Assembly: GCF_003584135.1 (NCBI RefSeq)
Contig: NZ_QXFI01000011.1
Location: 124,001-188,000, forward strand
DNA length: 64,000 nt
DNA from: Flagellimonas pelagia
GTDB lineage: Bacteria > Bacteroidota > Bacteroidia > Flavobacteriales > Flavobacteriaceae
Direction: 5' to 3'
Every line of letters starts with the position of its first letter. The stretch's first letter is position 1. Of the stretch, positions 25,342-34,998 are shown piece after piece. The notes under the pieces were generated by a model, which was not told the DNA's origin, made no database searches, and was given only the letters and a program-made list of their open reading frames with translations. The translations under genes were made by a program, and so were the position numbers.

Positions 25342-28300
25342 TTATCTCTTTTTAACGACCGGGATGGTCTTGGGGAATCTACCCTGAGTATACACTTTGA
25401 TAAAATAAATTCCTCTTTGATAGGTTTCCATGTTGATATTGATGGACTCACTTCCTTCCGGTACATTCAACTGAACAACGGGCCTTCCCACCATGTTATA
25501 GACAATCACTTTTGCGTTTTCAGTCAATGCGCAGCCAAAAGAAACATTGACGGAGCCTACAAATGGGTTTGGATAAGCATGAGCTCTGATATGACATCCG
25601 TTTGATGGAGTATCACAACTGCCCAAGGTATCACCATGGGCCAAATGAAACTTGACTGCATGTTGCGAAACACAGATTTCTCGACCGTTATGGCACATGG
25701 TCACTTTCGGATTCCATGGGTTTGAACCACAGCTTACATCAATGACTTCCACCGTGATGGTTTCTATCATGGAACAACCATTTTCATCGGTTACGGTCAC
25801 TTCATATGCTGTGGTCTCTTCTGGACAAACCGTAATGGTGTTTCCAGTTTCGCCCGTGCTCCAAACCATTTCATAAGCACCAGTTCCACCTTCAACGGAA
25901 AGCACTTCCAAAGTGGTACAACTTTGAGGTTCATACCCCAAATACACTGTTGCATCTCCAGAAGTGATCATGGTAATCATGTCAGGTTCCGTAATGGTCA
26001 CTTCTGCCTCAAATTGTTGCAAAAGGGCATCATTTACCACCACGGTATACGAACCGGCCATAAGATTAGACGCCGTTTGGGTGGTCTGTCCATCGCTCCA
26101 AACATAGGTATATGGGGCAACACCTCCACTAACGGTAACGGTTGCCGTTCCATCCGCTTCGCCAAAGCAGCTTACATCGGTAGAGGTCATGGATTCAAAA
26201 GCGAAAGGTTTGAGCATCAATCGTACCGAAACGGGCAAGTGGTCCGATGTGGTACTTGCATAATCGTAATCATAGAATTCATAGTGCGATTGGGCCGAAT
26301 GTTCAATGTATCGTGGTAATACTTCGTCGGTACCTGAAATATGGTCGATCATATCCTGTTCGAACACGTAGGAACGGAAACCATTTTCACTGAGTGTTGC
26401 GGTGAACACACTGTAATTTGCCGCATCGTTCACGTAATTTTCATAGGAACTTACCGTGGTTGAAGTGATATCGGCAACGGTCACATCCACATCGTCGTTG
26501 TAATCGCCCAATAGGATGAGGTTGCGGTCGGCATAGTACACATCCAAACTATCTTTCAACACTTCCACATCATACTTTCTCATATCGTAGCGCAACTGGG
26601 CATCGCTGCTTCCGTTGGCACGGGCATGTAGGGCCACAAAGTCATAGGTTTCGGTTTCCCCGTTGATGGTAATATCGGCCGTCATCAAGAAAGGCAATCG
26701 TCCACTGGCATAAAAACGGTCCGGTTCGCTGGGGTAATCTGTCAAGGCCGAAGTATCACCACCGTTGTAGTAGGGATGAATGGATTCCAACAAAACCTTG
26801 GTATCGGTGACGGTGACGGTCTCGGTGTTGTAAATGAAACCTACTTTTTGATGGACCCCTGGATCATTGGGATAGGAGACCGCAGGTGAAAGCACATAAT
26901 CGTAGCCAGGCAGTTCGCTGACCATTTCCGCAAAAAGGGCATCATCGGCAATTTCTTCCACAGCCAATACATCAAGTTGTAATTCGGCTATCACAGCTTT
27001 TACACTGTCCTTTTGGATGGCATCGGAATTTGGGTCTCCCGCTGCTGGGGAGTTGCCTTCGTCGCCAAACCATTCAATATTCCAAGCGGCCACTTCCAAC
27101 GTATTGGCCTTGTCCACTTCAACAGGAAGCGCTGGTGGTTCATAGTCGCCTGCACAAGCAAGGTCGGTCCTGATCCTGGGCAATAATTGATAGAGTTCAT
27201 AATACCTGCCGACTACCCCTATGACCTCACCGCAGGTTTCAGGTTGGGCAAGACCCACCAAGCTTTCCACATCGCCATCTATACGCAGTTCACCGGAACC
27301 ACTGGCATCGCTTACCACGTAGTTTGAGTTCCCAAACAAAAGGTCTCTGGGTTTCGGGAAGGTCACATCCACTATCCTGACCAATTCTGCTGGGTGTTGA
27401 CCCATTTCGGCCAGGGTGATGTCCAAAGGAACAATCGGTTCGTTGGGTGTTCCGTTGGAAGTGACTTCGGTAACCGGACTGATCTGGATCTGTTCATTAT
27501 AAGAGCTTCGCACACCCGTAATGGTGATGGAATCTCCTATCATGAATACCCCATCACCATGAACCTGCTCATCAAAAACGGCAATGGCCCCTGTTTGGTC
27601 CTGAATGTAGGCAGAGCCTGCAAACTGGTCTGTAACGGTCAGCACACCACTTATGGTCACCAATGTGCCATCACTTAAAGCACGTGCCTCGGCGATGGTA
27701 ATGGGTTCTGGATTTTCGTTGCTGCCGCCCCCGCCATAGGTGCCGATGGGGAACGGTAATCCGGCCGTGTCATTTGTGGTGGTATTGTCCAAGGCATCGA
27801 TACCACTGTAGGTCCAATTGTCCAAAACAAAAGTGCTTCCGTCTGGTCCTGTGCCATTTTTTCGATAGACCCAGCCATCCACATAATCCCATGCCTGGCC
27901 TGTTCCATCCACATTGATGTCCCCAAAAACATCAATTACACCGCCTTCAAAAAAGAGCTCAATGGCATCATCACCATTGATGGCAGCGGATGATGAAGTG
28001 TAGTCGGGGGCAAATCCAAAATAACTTTCAAAACCAGTACTTTCACTGGAAACGTAGATAAAGGTACCTCCTGTAACACTTACGGCAGGAAAAGTAAATT
28101 CCTCTCCATCGGTACCTCCGCCGTTATTGGCAGAACCGATTCCGTAGGCACTTAAATCCGCAATATCATTTTTAACATAGAGTTCGATGGCCTTTGGTAC
28201 ACCTCCGGATAGTGGTCCATCCACAACCCCTGTAATAATGAGGTCAGGACCATAGGCGCCTAAAGGAAACGGAGTGGCGGCCGTATCATTGGTAAGGGCG

Positions 28301-29691
28301 CCATCCATGGCATCAATACCACTAAAAATCCAATTGTCAATAACGAAAGTACTTCCATCAGGTCCGGTGTCGTCCTTGCGATAGGCCCAACCATCCACAT
28401 AATCCCATGCCTCTCCGGTTCCATCCATATTGATGTCCCCAAACACATCGATTACAGAACCATTGAGAAACAATTCAATAGCATCATCACCGTTAATGGC
28501 CATGGCCCCGGAAGTATAGTTGGGTGCAAACCCGAAGTAACTTTCAAACCCTGTAGTTTCGGTGGCCACATAAATGTGTGTACCGGCAGTAACGGCATCA
28601 GCAGGAAACGTAAATTCCTCGCCATCGGTTCCGCCACCATTGTTGGCCGAACCCAAACCGTAAACGCTGAGGTCGGCAATATCTTCCAAAGCATAAAGTT
28701 CCACTCCTTTTGGAACCCCACCGGTCAATGGACCATCATAGACTCCCGTGATGATCAGACCAGCTACAATGGGCGTGCTGGAATCGGTACGGGCATCGGC
28801 AGCAACTCCTGTGGAATACATCAAACTGGCATCATAGGACCAGATTCGGTAACCATAGTTTGTATTCTCCAACAAGCCTTGGTGGTCAAATGTTGAGGCA
28901 CTTCCTACATAAATTACGGTGGCCCCATTGGGCAATGTATCCCCTTCGGAATAGGTTGTTCCATCCGTTGGGGTTTCAGAAACAGTGCCACTTTCAACAG
29001 TTGCAATTATAACAGGATTGCTATCGGCATTCAAGTTCCAAGAAAGGGAAATGCTGGAAGTACCCGTTGAGGTAGCAGTAAAATTGGAAACATTGTCCAC
29101 CGTGGTTGTTACCACTCCACCAAAGGTGCCGATCGGGAATGGATTGGCAGCCGTGGCGTTTTGGGTTTCATTGTCCAGGGCATCGATGCCGCTGTAGATC
29201 CAATTGTCCAACACAAAAGTGCTACCATCCGGGCCGGTCCCATTTTTACGGTAGACCCAACCATCCACATAATCCCATGCCTGTCCTGTTCCATCCACGT
29301 TGATGTCGCCGAACACATCGATCACGGAACCGTTAAAAAACAGCTCAATGGCATCGTCACCGTTAATATTGACGGCCGAATCCATGTAATTAGGAGCAAA
29401 TCCGAAAAAATTAGCGAATTCCACATCTTCGGTGGCTATGTAAATAAAGGTCCCAGCAGTCACGGCATCGGCAGGAAAGGTAAATTCCTCGCCATCGGTA
29501 CCACCACCGTTATTGGCAGACCCCAATCCATATTGACTTAGATCTGCAATGTCATTTTCTACATAGAGTTCCACGGCCTTGGGAATACCCCCGGTAAGGG
29601 GTCCATCCACAATTCCGGTAATTTTCAAATCTTGGGCGGAAGCGCCAAGAATAAAAGAAAAAAGAAATAGGAGAAAGTAAATTTTCTTCAT
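25342..29691 (-). CDS. Giant secreted nuclease: 3 lamin-tail-like units, EEP domain, T9SS tail
   Basis: 1449 residues. Signal peptide 1-20. A first lamin-tail-like unit (22-193), a fibronectin III-like segment (about 198-300), two more units back to back (312-483, 484-655), an OB-fold region (about 665-850), an endonuclease/exonuclease/phosphatase domain (about 862-1155) with E in VLAVEEI, H in ALHARANG, GDYND and TSDHLP as catalytic residues, SprB-like repeats (about 1165-1330), and a T9SS sorting domain (about 1370-1449, ending in VVKKR). This resembles ExeM-type extracellular nucleases that degrade DNA in biofilm or seawater as a nutrient or phosphate source. Own terminator downstream. Confidence 0.9.
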   Translation of the reverse strand: MKKIYFLLFLFSFILGASAQDLKITGIVDGPLTGGIPKAVELYVENDIADLSQYGLGSANNGGGTDGEEFTFPADAVTAGTFIYIATEDVEFANFFGFAPNYMDSAVNINGDDAIELFFNGSVIDVFGDINVDGTGQAWDYVDGWVYRKNGTGPDGSTFVLDNWIYSGIDALDNETQNATAANPFPIGTFGGVVTTTVDNVSNFTATSTGTSSISLSWNLNADSNPVIIATVESGTVSETPTDGTTYSEGDTLPNGATVIYVGSASTFDHQGLLENTNYGYRIWSYDASLMYSTGVAADARTDSSTPIVAGLIITGVYDGPLTGGVPKGVELYALEDIADLSVYGLGSANNGGGTDGEEFTFPADAVTAGTHIYVATETTGFESYFGFAPNYTSGAMAINGDDAIELFLNGSVIDVFGDINMDGTGEAWDYVDGWAYRKDDTGPDGSTFVIDNWIFSGIDAMDGALTNDTAATPFPLGAYGPDLIITGVVDGPLSGGVPKAIELYVKNDIADLSAYGIGSANNGGGTDGEEFTFPAVSVTGGTFIYVSSESTGFESYFGFAPDYTSSSAAINGDDAIELFFEGGVIDVFGDINVDGTGQAWDYVDGWVYRKNGTGPDGSTFVLDNWTYSGIDALDNTTTNDTAGLPFPIGTYGGGGSNENPEPITIAEARALSDGTLVTISGVLTVTDQFAGSAYIQDQTGAIAVFDEQVHGDGVFMIGDSITITGVRSSYNEQIQISPVTEVTSNGTPNEPIVPLDITLAEMGQHPAELVRIVDVTFPKPRDLLFGNSNYVVSDASGSGELRIDGDVESLVGLAQPETCGEVIGVVGRYYELYQLLPRIRTDLACAGDYEPPALPVEVDKANTLEVAAWNIEWFGDEGNSPAAGDPNSDAIQKDSVKAVIAELQLDVLAVEEIADDALFAEMVSELPGYDYVLSPAVSYPNDPGVHQKVGFIYNTETVTVTDTKVLLESIHPYYNGGDTSALTDYPSEPDRFYASGRLPFLMTADITINGETETYDFVALHARANGSSDAQLRYDMRKYDVEVLKDSLDVYYADRNLILLGDYNDDVDVTVADITSTTVSSYENYVNDAANYSVFTATLSENGFRSYVFEQDMIDHISGTDEVLPRYIEHSAQSHYEFYDYDYASTTSDHLPVSVRLMLKPFAFESMTSTDVSCFGEADGTATVTVSGGVAPYTYVWSDGQTTQTASNLMAGSYTVVVNDALLQQFEAEVTITEPDMITMITSGDATVYLGYEPQSCTTLEVLSVEGGTGAYEMVWSTGETGNTITVCPEETTAYEVTVTDENGCSMIETITVEVIDVSCGSNPWNPKVTMCHNGREICVSQHAVKFHLAHGDTLGSCDTPSNGCHIRAHAYPNPFVGSVNVSFGCALTENAKVIVYNMVGRPVVQLNVPEGSESININMETYQRGIYFIKVYTQGRFPKTIPVVKKR
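27727..28242 (-). repeat. Lamin-tail-like coding unit, copy 3
   Basis: 516 bp coding residues 484-655 of the large nuclease, directly joined to copy 2. Residues DINVDGTGQAWDYVDGW and the following VYRKNGTGPDGSTFV are identical to copy 1 but differ in copy 2. Confidence 0.85.
28243..28758 (-). repeat. Lamin-tail-like coding unit, copy 2
   Basis: 516 bp coding residues 312-483. Carries its own variants (DINMDGTGEAWDYVDGWAY, RKDDTGPDG) but shares GLGSANNGGGTDGEEFTF and the PADAVTAGT stretch with copy 1. Confidence 0.85.
29113..29628 (-). repeat. Lamin-tail-like coding unit, copy 1
   Basis: 516 bp coding residues 22-193, directly after the signal peptide and separated from copy 2 by a fibronectin III-like segment of about 110 residues. 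Confidence 0.85.
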
Positions 29692-29858
29692 AGTGTGAGG
29701 TTGTAAAGTGTTCAGGAAACTAAAATCTTAAAATTTTAATAAAATCGAATCACCCCTGAATTAAGAATACGTTAAGGGGTGGTTTTTTCGACGAACGACA
29801 CTATTATCTGGATTAGGAGTGCGTTACCATGAAAACATTAAATTTTCTGTAAATCAAA

Positions 29859-30362
29859 TTATTGAAGGAAAGGGTCTTGTAAGCTCAGAGGATTGCATCC
29901 AGGACCAGGCCGAAAGTTGTTTGGATTTGTTATGACACACAAGTATCCTTGAAGAAGGAAAACATCTTCGTTTTCTATCACGATCTTGTATCTGTAGGTG
30001 CCTTCTGAAATGTCTTCTGTTGGAAATATTTCGCCATTTGAATGATACCCATCTGTTGAAAAAACAAGCTTATTGTTGGAATTGAATATTTCAACTGTAT
30101 TGTTTGGGTATAAGTAAAGGTTTTGTACAATCCAAAAATCGTTTATGCCATCACCATTAGGAGTGATTACATTAAATACTTCGATATTTTGCCTTTCCTC
30201 ACCATCTGGTGGGTCTGGTAAATTGTTGACATTACCATCTATTTCACTATTACAGCAGTCAAATAGATTTTTGGAATCATCGGAACTACATCCAACAACA
30301 AAAAAGACGTAGAATAGAAAGAAAAATCTAAAAGTATAGTTCTCTATTTTGGAAACCTTCAT
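29859..30362 (-). CDS. Lipoprotein with gliding-motility C-terminal (CHU_C-like) domain
   Basis: 167 residues. Lipoprotein signal peptide with lipobox VVGC (Cys25) after a Phe-rich hydrophobic stretch. Residues about 62-145 match the T9SS type B / gliding-motility C-terminal domain (NVITPNGDGINDFWIVQNL, VEIFNSNNKLVFSTDGY, GTYRYKIVI). Beyond the usual end there is a further stretch rich in Asn and Pro (NPNNFRPGPGCNPLSLQDPF). It sits 16 bp upstream-wise of the helicase gene on the same strand. A lipid anchor plus a nearly bare sorting domain is unusual. Confidence 0.75.
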   Translation of the reverse strand: MKVSKIENYTFRFFFLFYVFFVVGCSSDDSKNLFDCCNSEIDGNVNNLPDPPDGEERQNIEVFNVITPNGDGINDFWIVQNLYLYPNNTVEIFNSNNKLVFSTDGYHSNGEIFPTEDISEGTYRYKIVIENEDVFLLQGYLCVITNPNNFRPGPGCNPLSLQDPFLQ

Positions 30363-30378
30363 AGGTTAAAAATACTAT

Positions 30379-32883
30379 TTATCGTGACAACTTCGCTGTC
30401 ATGCGTTTAATGCGATCGGCCAATTTTTCGTTGGACAATTTCTCCCGCAGCCGATCTGTAATGATAGGGAAGGAGAACGGAGTAGGTCTAGCGCACTGTT
30501 TCCAGACGATTTCCTGTTGAGCTATGCGCTCCAAAGCCAAACGCAAACGACCTTCCTCCAATTGGTGCTCAAAAGTTTCGGTATAAGCTTGTTGGTACAA
30601 AAGATTATCATCCTCAAAATCCTTAAATACATCGAACAACAATTCCGAACTGCTTTGCAGGTGTTTCATTTTTACCCCTTTCTCCGGATATCCGGTAAAG
30701 ACCATCCCACTGATGACGGCAATATCTCGGAACTTACGTCTTGCCATTTCGTTGGAGTTCAAACTTTTTTGAAGGTCGGAAAGCATATATTCCGAAGTGA
30801 AGAGATCGTTGTCCAAAATGGACTGGATGTCAATTTTTTTATCCGAAAGCAATTCAAACCCATAATCATTGAAGGCTAGGGAACAGGTGATAGGAGTCAA
30901 TAGACTGATGCGGTATGCCAAAAGACTGCTCATGCCTTCATGGATGGCGCGGCCCTCGAACGGATAAAAGATATGATGATATCCATCTGAAGTTTTAAAA
31001 GTTTCGATCAAAAATTGGTGGGGTTGGGGGACCAGACTCTCTTCCCGTTGCTTGGCAAACATCGGGGCAAGGGATTGGATTTCTGGGGATTGTTCCTCTT
31101 GCGGCAATTCTGCCGTGTACAGTTCTTGGCGGAGCAGTTCCGACATTTTAGCGGAGAAGCTCAATCGGCCTCCCATCCAACTGGGTACTTTATTGGTCCG
31201 TTTGGTGGAATTGACCACGTGGGCAGACATCCCCTTGATCCGGATGAACTCCAAATTTCTACCTGCAAATGTGAACACATCTCCCGGACTCAATTTGGAA
31301 ATGAAATATTCTTCAATGCTGCCAATGTACCCGCCTTTTTGATAGCGTACCGAAATTGTGGCGTCGCCCACGATGGTCCCAATTTGAAACCGATGTCTCA
31401 TGGCAACTGCTCTGCTGTTCACTACGAACCTGCCATCGTCTTCTACCTCTACTTTTTTGTATTCGTCATAACTCTTCAAGCTTTGACTGCCCATCACCAA
31501 AAAATTGAGGAGCCACTGCCATTGTTCTTCCGAAAGGGCCTGATAGCAAAAGGTCTGTTTTACTTCCTGATACATTTCATCTGGATAAAACCCATCCGAA
31601 ACCGCCAAACTGGTAAGATATTGAATGAGCACATCAAAACTGTTCAGGTAAGGAATCCGATCTTCCACGGCATGGTGGAGTACCGCTTTTTGCATGGCCG
31701 AAGCTTCTATAAGTTCCATAGCGTGGGTGGGCAAAAAATGGATTACACTTTCCTTGCCGGGTCTGTGACCGCTTCGCCCAGCACGCTGCAGAAATCGGGC
31801 CACCCCTTTTGGTCCTCCGATCTGTACTACGGTTTCCACGGGGGCAAAGTCCACACCAAGGTCCAAGCTGGAAGTACACACCACGGCTCTTAGACTTTCA
31901 TTACGGATGGCCTGCTCCACCCAAAGTCGAGTCTCTTTGTTGATGCTGCCATGATGCATGGCCAGTTCCCCTGCATATTCCGGGTGTTGCTCCAATATTT
32001 TTTGAAACCAGATTTCACACTGGCTTCGGGTGTTGGTAAAAAGTAGGGTGGTTTTGCTATTATTGATGATTGGGATAACGTTTTCCAAAAGATGCAATCC
32101 CAAATGGCCCCGCCACGGAAAGGTTTCCATTTCCTCTGGAATGATACTTTTGACCGTGATTTTCTTGATGATCTCGGCCTTGATCAAAACCGAGTTTTCC
32201 AGTTCTTTGGAGGTGGGTCCCAGAAGCACTTCCCTCGCCTGTTCCAGATTGCCAATAGTAGCCGATATGCCCCATATTCGGAGGTTCTTGCAAACGGATT
32301 TCAATCGGGATAGGCCCAATTCCATCTGAACGCCCCGTTTAGTCCCCAAAAGTTCGTGCCACTCGTCCACCACAATGGCGGTGCAATCCTTAAAAAGTTT
32401 GGCGTACCCTTTGGAAGAGAGCAGCAGATGCAGACTTTCGGGGGTGGTGATCAAAAGATCGGGCATAGTATTCCGTTGTTTGGCCCGTTCTTTCGTTGAG
32501 GTATCCCCGGTTCGTATGCCCACGGTCATTTGGGTGCCCAGATCTTGGGTGATGCGTTCGGCGGATTGTTTAATTTCTTGGGAAAGTGCCCGCAATGGTG
32601 TGATCCAAACCGCTTTCAGTCCCTTTTTGTGCTTGGTTCTATAATCGGGATGGTTTTGGATGTAATCCAACACAATGGGAAACCAAAGGGCATAGGTCTT
32701 GCCACTTCCGGTCGGAGCGTTCAAAAGGCCGTGTTTGCCTTCCAGAAAAGCAGCCCAGGTCTGTTTTTGGAAGGGAAAAGGTTCCCATTTTTGTTCATGG
32801 AACCAATTTTCGGCTATATGGAAGAGTTCGTTTTGGTGCAGTTCCCGTAGTACTTTGGATTGAAAAATACGAATTTCTTTCAA
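30379..32883 (-). CDS. Ligase-associated DEXH-box helicase (Lhr-like)
   Basis: 834 residues, superfamily 2 DNA helicase. Walker A APTGSGKT (about 55-62), TTPESLHLLLSS, DEWHELLG (DEXH, about 172-179), SATIGN, and the C-terminal motif region CTSSLDLGVDFAPV and QRAGRSGHRPG (about 345-365), then the Lhr-specific C-terminal region. Partner of PdeM in a repair system that in other species also has an ATP-dependent ligase and an exonuclease. No ATG is available; the first start in frame after the upstream stop is a TTG at 32883. It overlaps no neighbour; the TerB-like gene runs divergently. Confidence 0.9.
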   Translation of the reverse strand: MKEIRIFQSKVLRELHQNELFHIAENWFHEQKWEPFPFQKQTWAAFLEGKHGLLNAPTGSGKTYALWFPIVLDYIQNHPDYRTKHKKGLKAVWITPLRALSQEIKQSAERITQDLGTQMTVGIRTGDTSTKERAKQRNTMPDLLITTPESLHLLLSSKGYAKLFKDCTAIVVDEWHELLGTKRGVQMELGLSRLKSVCKNLRIWGISATIGNLEQAREVLLGPTSKELENSVLIKAEIIKKITVKSIIPEEMETFPWRGHLGLHLLENVIPIINNSKTTLLFTNTRSQCEIWFQKILEQHPEYAGELAMHHGSINKETRLWVEQAIRNESLRAVVCTSSLDLGVDFAPVETVVQIGGPKGVARFLQRAGRSGHRPGKESVIHFLPTHAMELIEASAMQKAVLHHAVEDRIPYLNSFDVLIQYLTSLAVSDGFYPDEMYQEVKQTFCYQALSEEQWQWLLNFLVMGSQSLKSYDEYKKVEVEDDGRFVVNSRAVAMRHRFQIGTIVGDATISVRYQKGGYIGSIEEYFISKLSPGDVFTFAGRNLEFIRIKGMSAHVVNSTKRTNKVPSWMGGRLSFSAKMSELLRQELYTAELPQEEQSPEIQSLAPMFAKQREESLVPQPHQFLIETFKTSDGYHHIFYPFEGRAIHEGMSSLLAYRISLLTPITCSLAFNDYGFELLSDKKIDIQSILDNDLFTSEYMLSDLQKSLNSNEMARRKFRDIAVISGMVFTGYPEKGVKMKHLQSSSELLFDVFKDFEDDNLLYQQAYTETFEHQLEEGRLRLALERIAQQEIVWKQCARPTPFSFPIITDRLREKLSNEKLADRIKRMTAKLSR

Positions 32884-32914
32884 GGGTTTGTACCCACCTT
32901 TTTGCGATAAGATT

Positions 32915-32922
32915 TATATTTG
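32915..32922 (+). promoter_or_regulatory. -7 box (TATATTTG) of the TerB-like gene
   Basis: Exact TAnnTTTG match 18 bp before the ATG at 32941, in the short divergent gap with the helicase gene. Confidence 0.6.
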
Positions 32923-32940
32923 TGCCACAAAATTTGAAAT

Positions 32941-33369
32941 ATGCCAATTTTAGATCTTTACGAGCACGGAGACCACAGGAAAAACTTGGCCCATTTTGCC
33001 ACTTTGGCAAGTTTGGCCGCCATTGATGGAGAGATCAACCCCAAGGAAAAAGCAATCTTGGAAAAATTTGCCTTCAAACTCAATATTACCGAAGAGGAAA
33101 TCAAGGAGGTCATGAAGAAGGATAACAAATATCCTATTGAGACACCGCACAGTGGCGAGAAAAGATATAAAAGGCTGTTCGAGTTTTTTCAGATCATATT
33201 TTCCGACCACGATATTGATGAAGGAGAACGCAAAATGGTTGAAAGGTATGCTATCGGTTTGGGATTTTCGCCTAAAAAGGCCACCGAAATCATCGATAAA
33301 TCCATTAAAATCTTTACGGGAAAAATTCCTTTTGAGGATTATTTCGAATTGGTAAAAAGAGAGAGCTAA
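32941..33369 (+). CDS. TerB-like (tellurite-resistance TerB fold) protein
   Basis: 142 residues, all-helical. Two homologous halves, each with a metal-binding-type acidic loop: [18 protein letters not shown] (about 24-41) and [17 protein letters not shown] (about 88-104), typical of the TerB fold. Such proteins are cytoplasmic and bind divalent metal; many, like this one, have no other tellurite gene near. The 3' end overlaps the convergent fbp stop region by four bases. Confidence 0.88.
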   Translation: MPILDLYEHGDHRKNLAHFATLASLAAIDGEINPKEKAILEKFAFKLNITEEEIKEVMKKDNKYPIETPHSGEKRYKRLFEFFQIIFSDHDIDEGERKMVERYAIGLGFSPKKATEIIDKSIKIFTGKIPFEDYFELVKRES

Positions 33370-34379
33370 GATTTGGCCCTGGCCATAAACTCCTCTGCCT
33401 TTTCCACCATTTTTTTACTTCCACAGAAAAACGGTACCCGTTCATGTAACTCCGTAGGTTGAATGTCCATGATAGGGTTGAACCCGTTACTGGCCTTGCC
33501 GTTGGCCTGTTCCGCTAAAAAAGCCATGGGATTGCATTCATAGAGCAAGCGCAGTTTTCCATTATGTGCCTTATCGCTCTTTGGGTAGATATAAATACCC
33601 CCTTTGATCATGTTACGGTGAAAGTCTGATACCAAAGAGCCGATATATCTTGAAGTGTAGGGGCGGTCGTCCTCTTCCATTTGGCAGTATTTGATGTAAT
33701 CCTTCACGCCTTGGGGAAAATGGATGTAATTGCCTTCGTTCAAGGAATAGATCTTGCCTGTTTCCGGAAACTGCATGTTGGGATGGGATAAATAAAAAGT
33801 ACCCAAGGCCGGGTTCAAGGTAAAACCGTTCACGCCATCCCCTGTGGTATAGACCAACATGGTCGAAGTGCCATAAATGATGTAGCCTGCTGCGATTTGG
33901 TTTCTTCCCGGTTGTAGAAAATCTTCAAGGGTGACAGGTGTTCCCACGGGAGTGACCCTCCGGTATATGGAAAAAATAGTCCCAACGGAAACGTTCACAT
34001 CAATATTGGAGGATCCATCCAAAGGATCGATCAACACAATGTATTTGTTCTGGTGTTGTTTGTCAAAACTGTTGATGCTGATAAAGTCATCTTCTTCCTC
34101 TGAAGCAATACCACAGACAATTTCCCTATTTTTTAAAGTTTGGATGAACTTTTCATTGGCCAACACATCCAATTTTTGTTGGTTTTCACCCTGTACATTG
34201 GTCTCCCCGGCAGAACCGATGATGTCCACCAAGCCTGCTTTGTTCACTTCATGGTTGACCACTTTGGCCGCCAAACGGATGCCGTTCAGCAGTCTGGAAA
34301 GTTCTCCGGAGGTATATTGAAATGAGTTTTGGTTGGCAATGATGAATTCACCTAGGGTGCGGTGCTGCTTGTCAAACAT
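33366..34379 (-). CDS. fbp: Fructose-1,6-bisphosphatase class I
   Basis: 337 residues, normal for class I FBPases. Hydrolyses fructose-1,6-bisphosphate in gluconeogenesis, Mg-dependent. Metal-site pattern: [10 protein letters not shown] (about 90-99), [20 protein letters not shown] (about 117-136). Substrate contacts include [20 protein letters not shown] and the C-terminal [22 protein letters not shown]. The start is ATG at 34379. Confidence 0.95.
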   Translation of the reverse strand: MFDKQHRTLGEFIIANQNSFQYTSGELSRLLNGIRLAAKVVNHEVNKAGLVDIIGSAGETNVQGENQQKLDVLANEKFIQTLKNREIVCGIASEEEDDFISINSFDKQHQNKYIVLIDPLDGSSNIDVNVSVGTIFSIYRRVTPVGTPVTLEDFLQPGRNQIAAGYIIYGTSTMLVYTTGDGVNGFTLNPALGTFYLSHPNMQFPETGKIYSLNEGNYIHFPQGVKDYIKYCQMEEDDRPYTSRYIGSLVSDFHRNMIKGGIYIYPKSDKAHNGKLRLLYECNPMAFLAEQANGKASNGFNPIMDIQPTELHERVPFFCGSKKMVEKAEEFMARAKS

Positions 34380-34462
34380 GGAAGGCTGTTTTATTTAAGG
34401 ACAAATATCGTGCATTTTGTGAAACTATAACGTTTTCGATAAAGATAAGTTTTAGAATTTTA

Positions 34463-34470
34463 TAACTTTG
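34463..34470 (+). promoter_or_regulatory. -7 box (TAACTTTG) of the GNAT/aspartate kinase operon
   Basis: Exact TAnnTTTG match 19 bp before the GNAT ATG; no clear -33 box. Confidence 0.55.
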
Positions 34471-34489
34471 AGTTTTATTTGTAACAATT

Positions 34490-34972
34490 ATGGAGTTTAC
34501 AATAAGGGATGCTCGACCCGAAGATATGGAGCATGTTTTGGCTTTGATCCAACAATTAGCCGATTTTGAAAAAGAACCCGACGCCGTTGAGGTTACCAAG
34601 GACGATTTGGTGAAGCATGGCTTCGGGGACCAAAGGATGTTCCATTGCTTTGTGGCCGAAACGGATGAAGGTATTTCTGGGATAGCTTTGGTGTATCCAC
34701 GTTATTCTACTTGGAAAGGACCTGCCATCCATCTGGAGGATTTGATCGTGTCGGAAAATATGAGGGGAAGTGGTCTGGGAACGGCCCTGTTGGATGAGGT
34801 GGTGCGCTATGGGCACTCACTTGGGGTAAAGCGAATCTGCTGGGAAGTGTTGGATTGGAATGAGCCTGCGATTGAATTTTATGAGAAAAAAGGGGCCAAT
34901 GTACTACGCGATTGGGATGTGGTACAATTGGACGAAAACGGAATTAAAAATTATATGGAAAGCCTGAATTGA
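34490..34972 (+). CDS. GNAT family N-acetyltransferase
   Basis: 160 residues. Acetyl-CoA-binding motif A is LVSENMRGSGLGTALLDEVV-like (IVSENMRGSGLGTALLDEVV, about 84-103), preceded by HLEDLI and followed by WEVLDWNEPAIEFYEKKGA (about 124-142), the pattern of SAT/PaiA-like diamine or amino-acid acetyltransferases. Substrate unknown. The aspartate kinase start follows 26 bp after its stop codon, so the two are probably co-transcribed. Confidence 0.88.
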   Translation: MEFTIRDARPEDMEHVLALIQQLADFEKEPDAVEVTKDDLVKHGFGDQRMFHCFVAETDEGISGIALVYPRYSTWKGPAIHLEDLIVSENMRGSGLGTALLDEVVRYGHSLGVKRICWEVLDWNEPAIEFYEKKGANVLRDWDVVQLDENGIKNYMESLN

Positions 34973-34998
34973 GCTTTTCAACAGACAAGCATAAAAAA

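Noticed and set aside
25342..29691. Assembly duplication as the cause of the three nuclease units
   Set aside because: The copies differ at many positions and keep one open frame, so they are real coding repeats.
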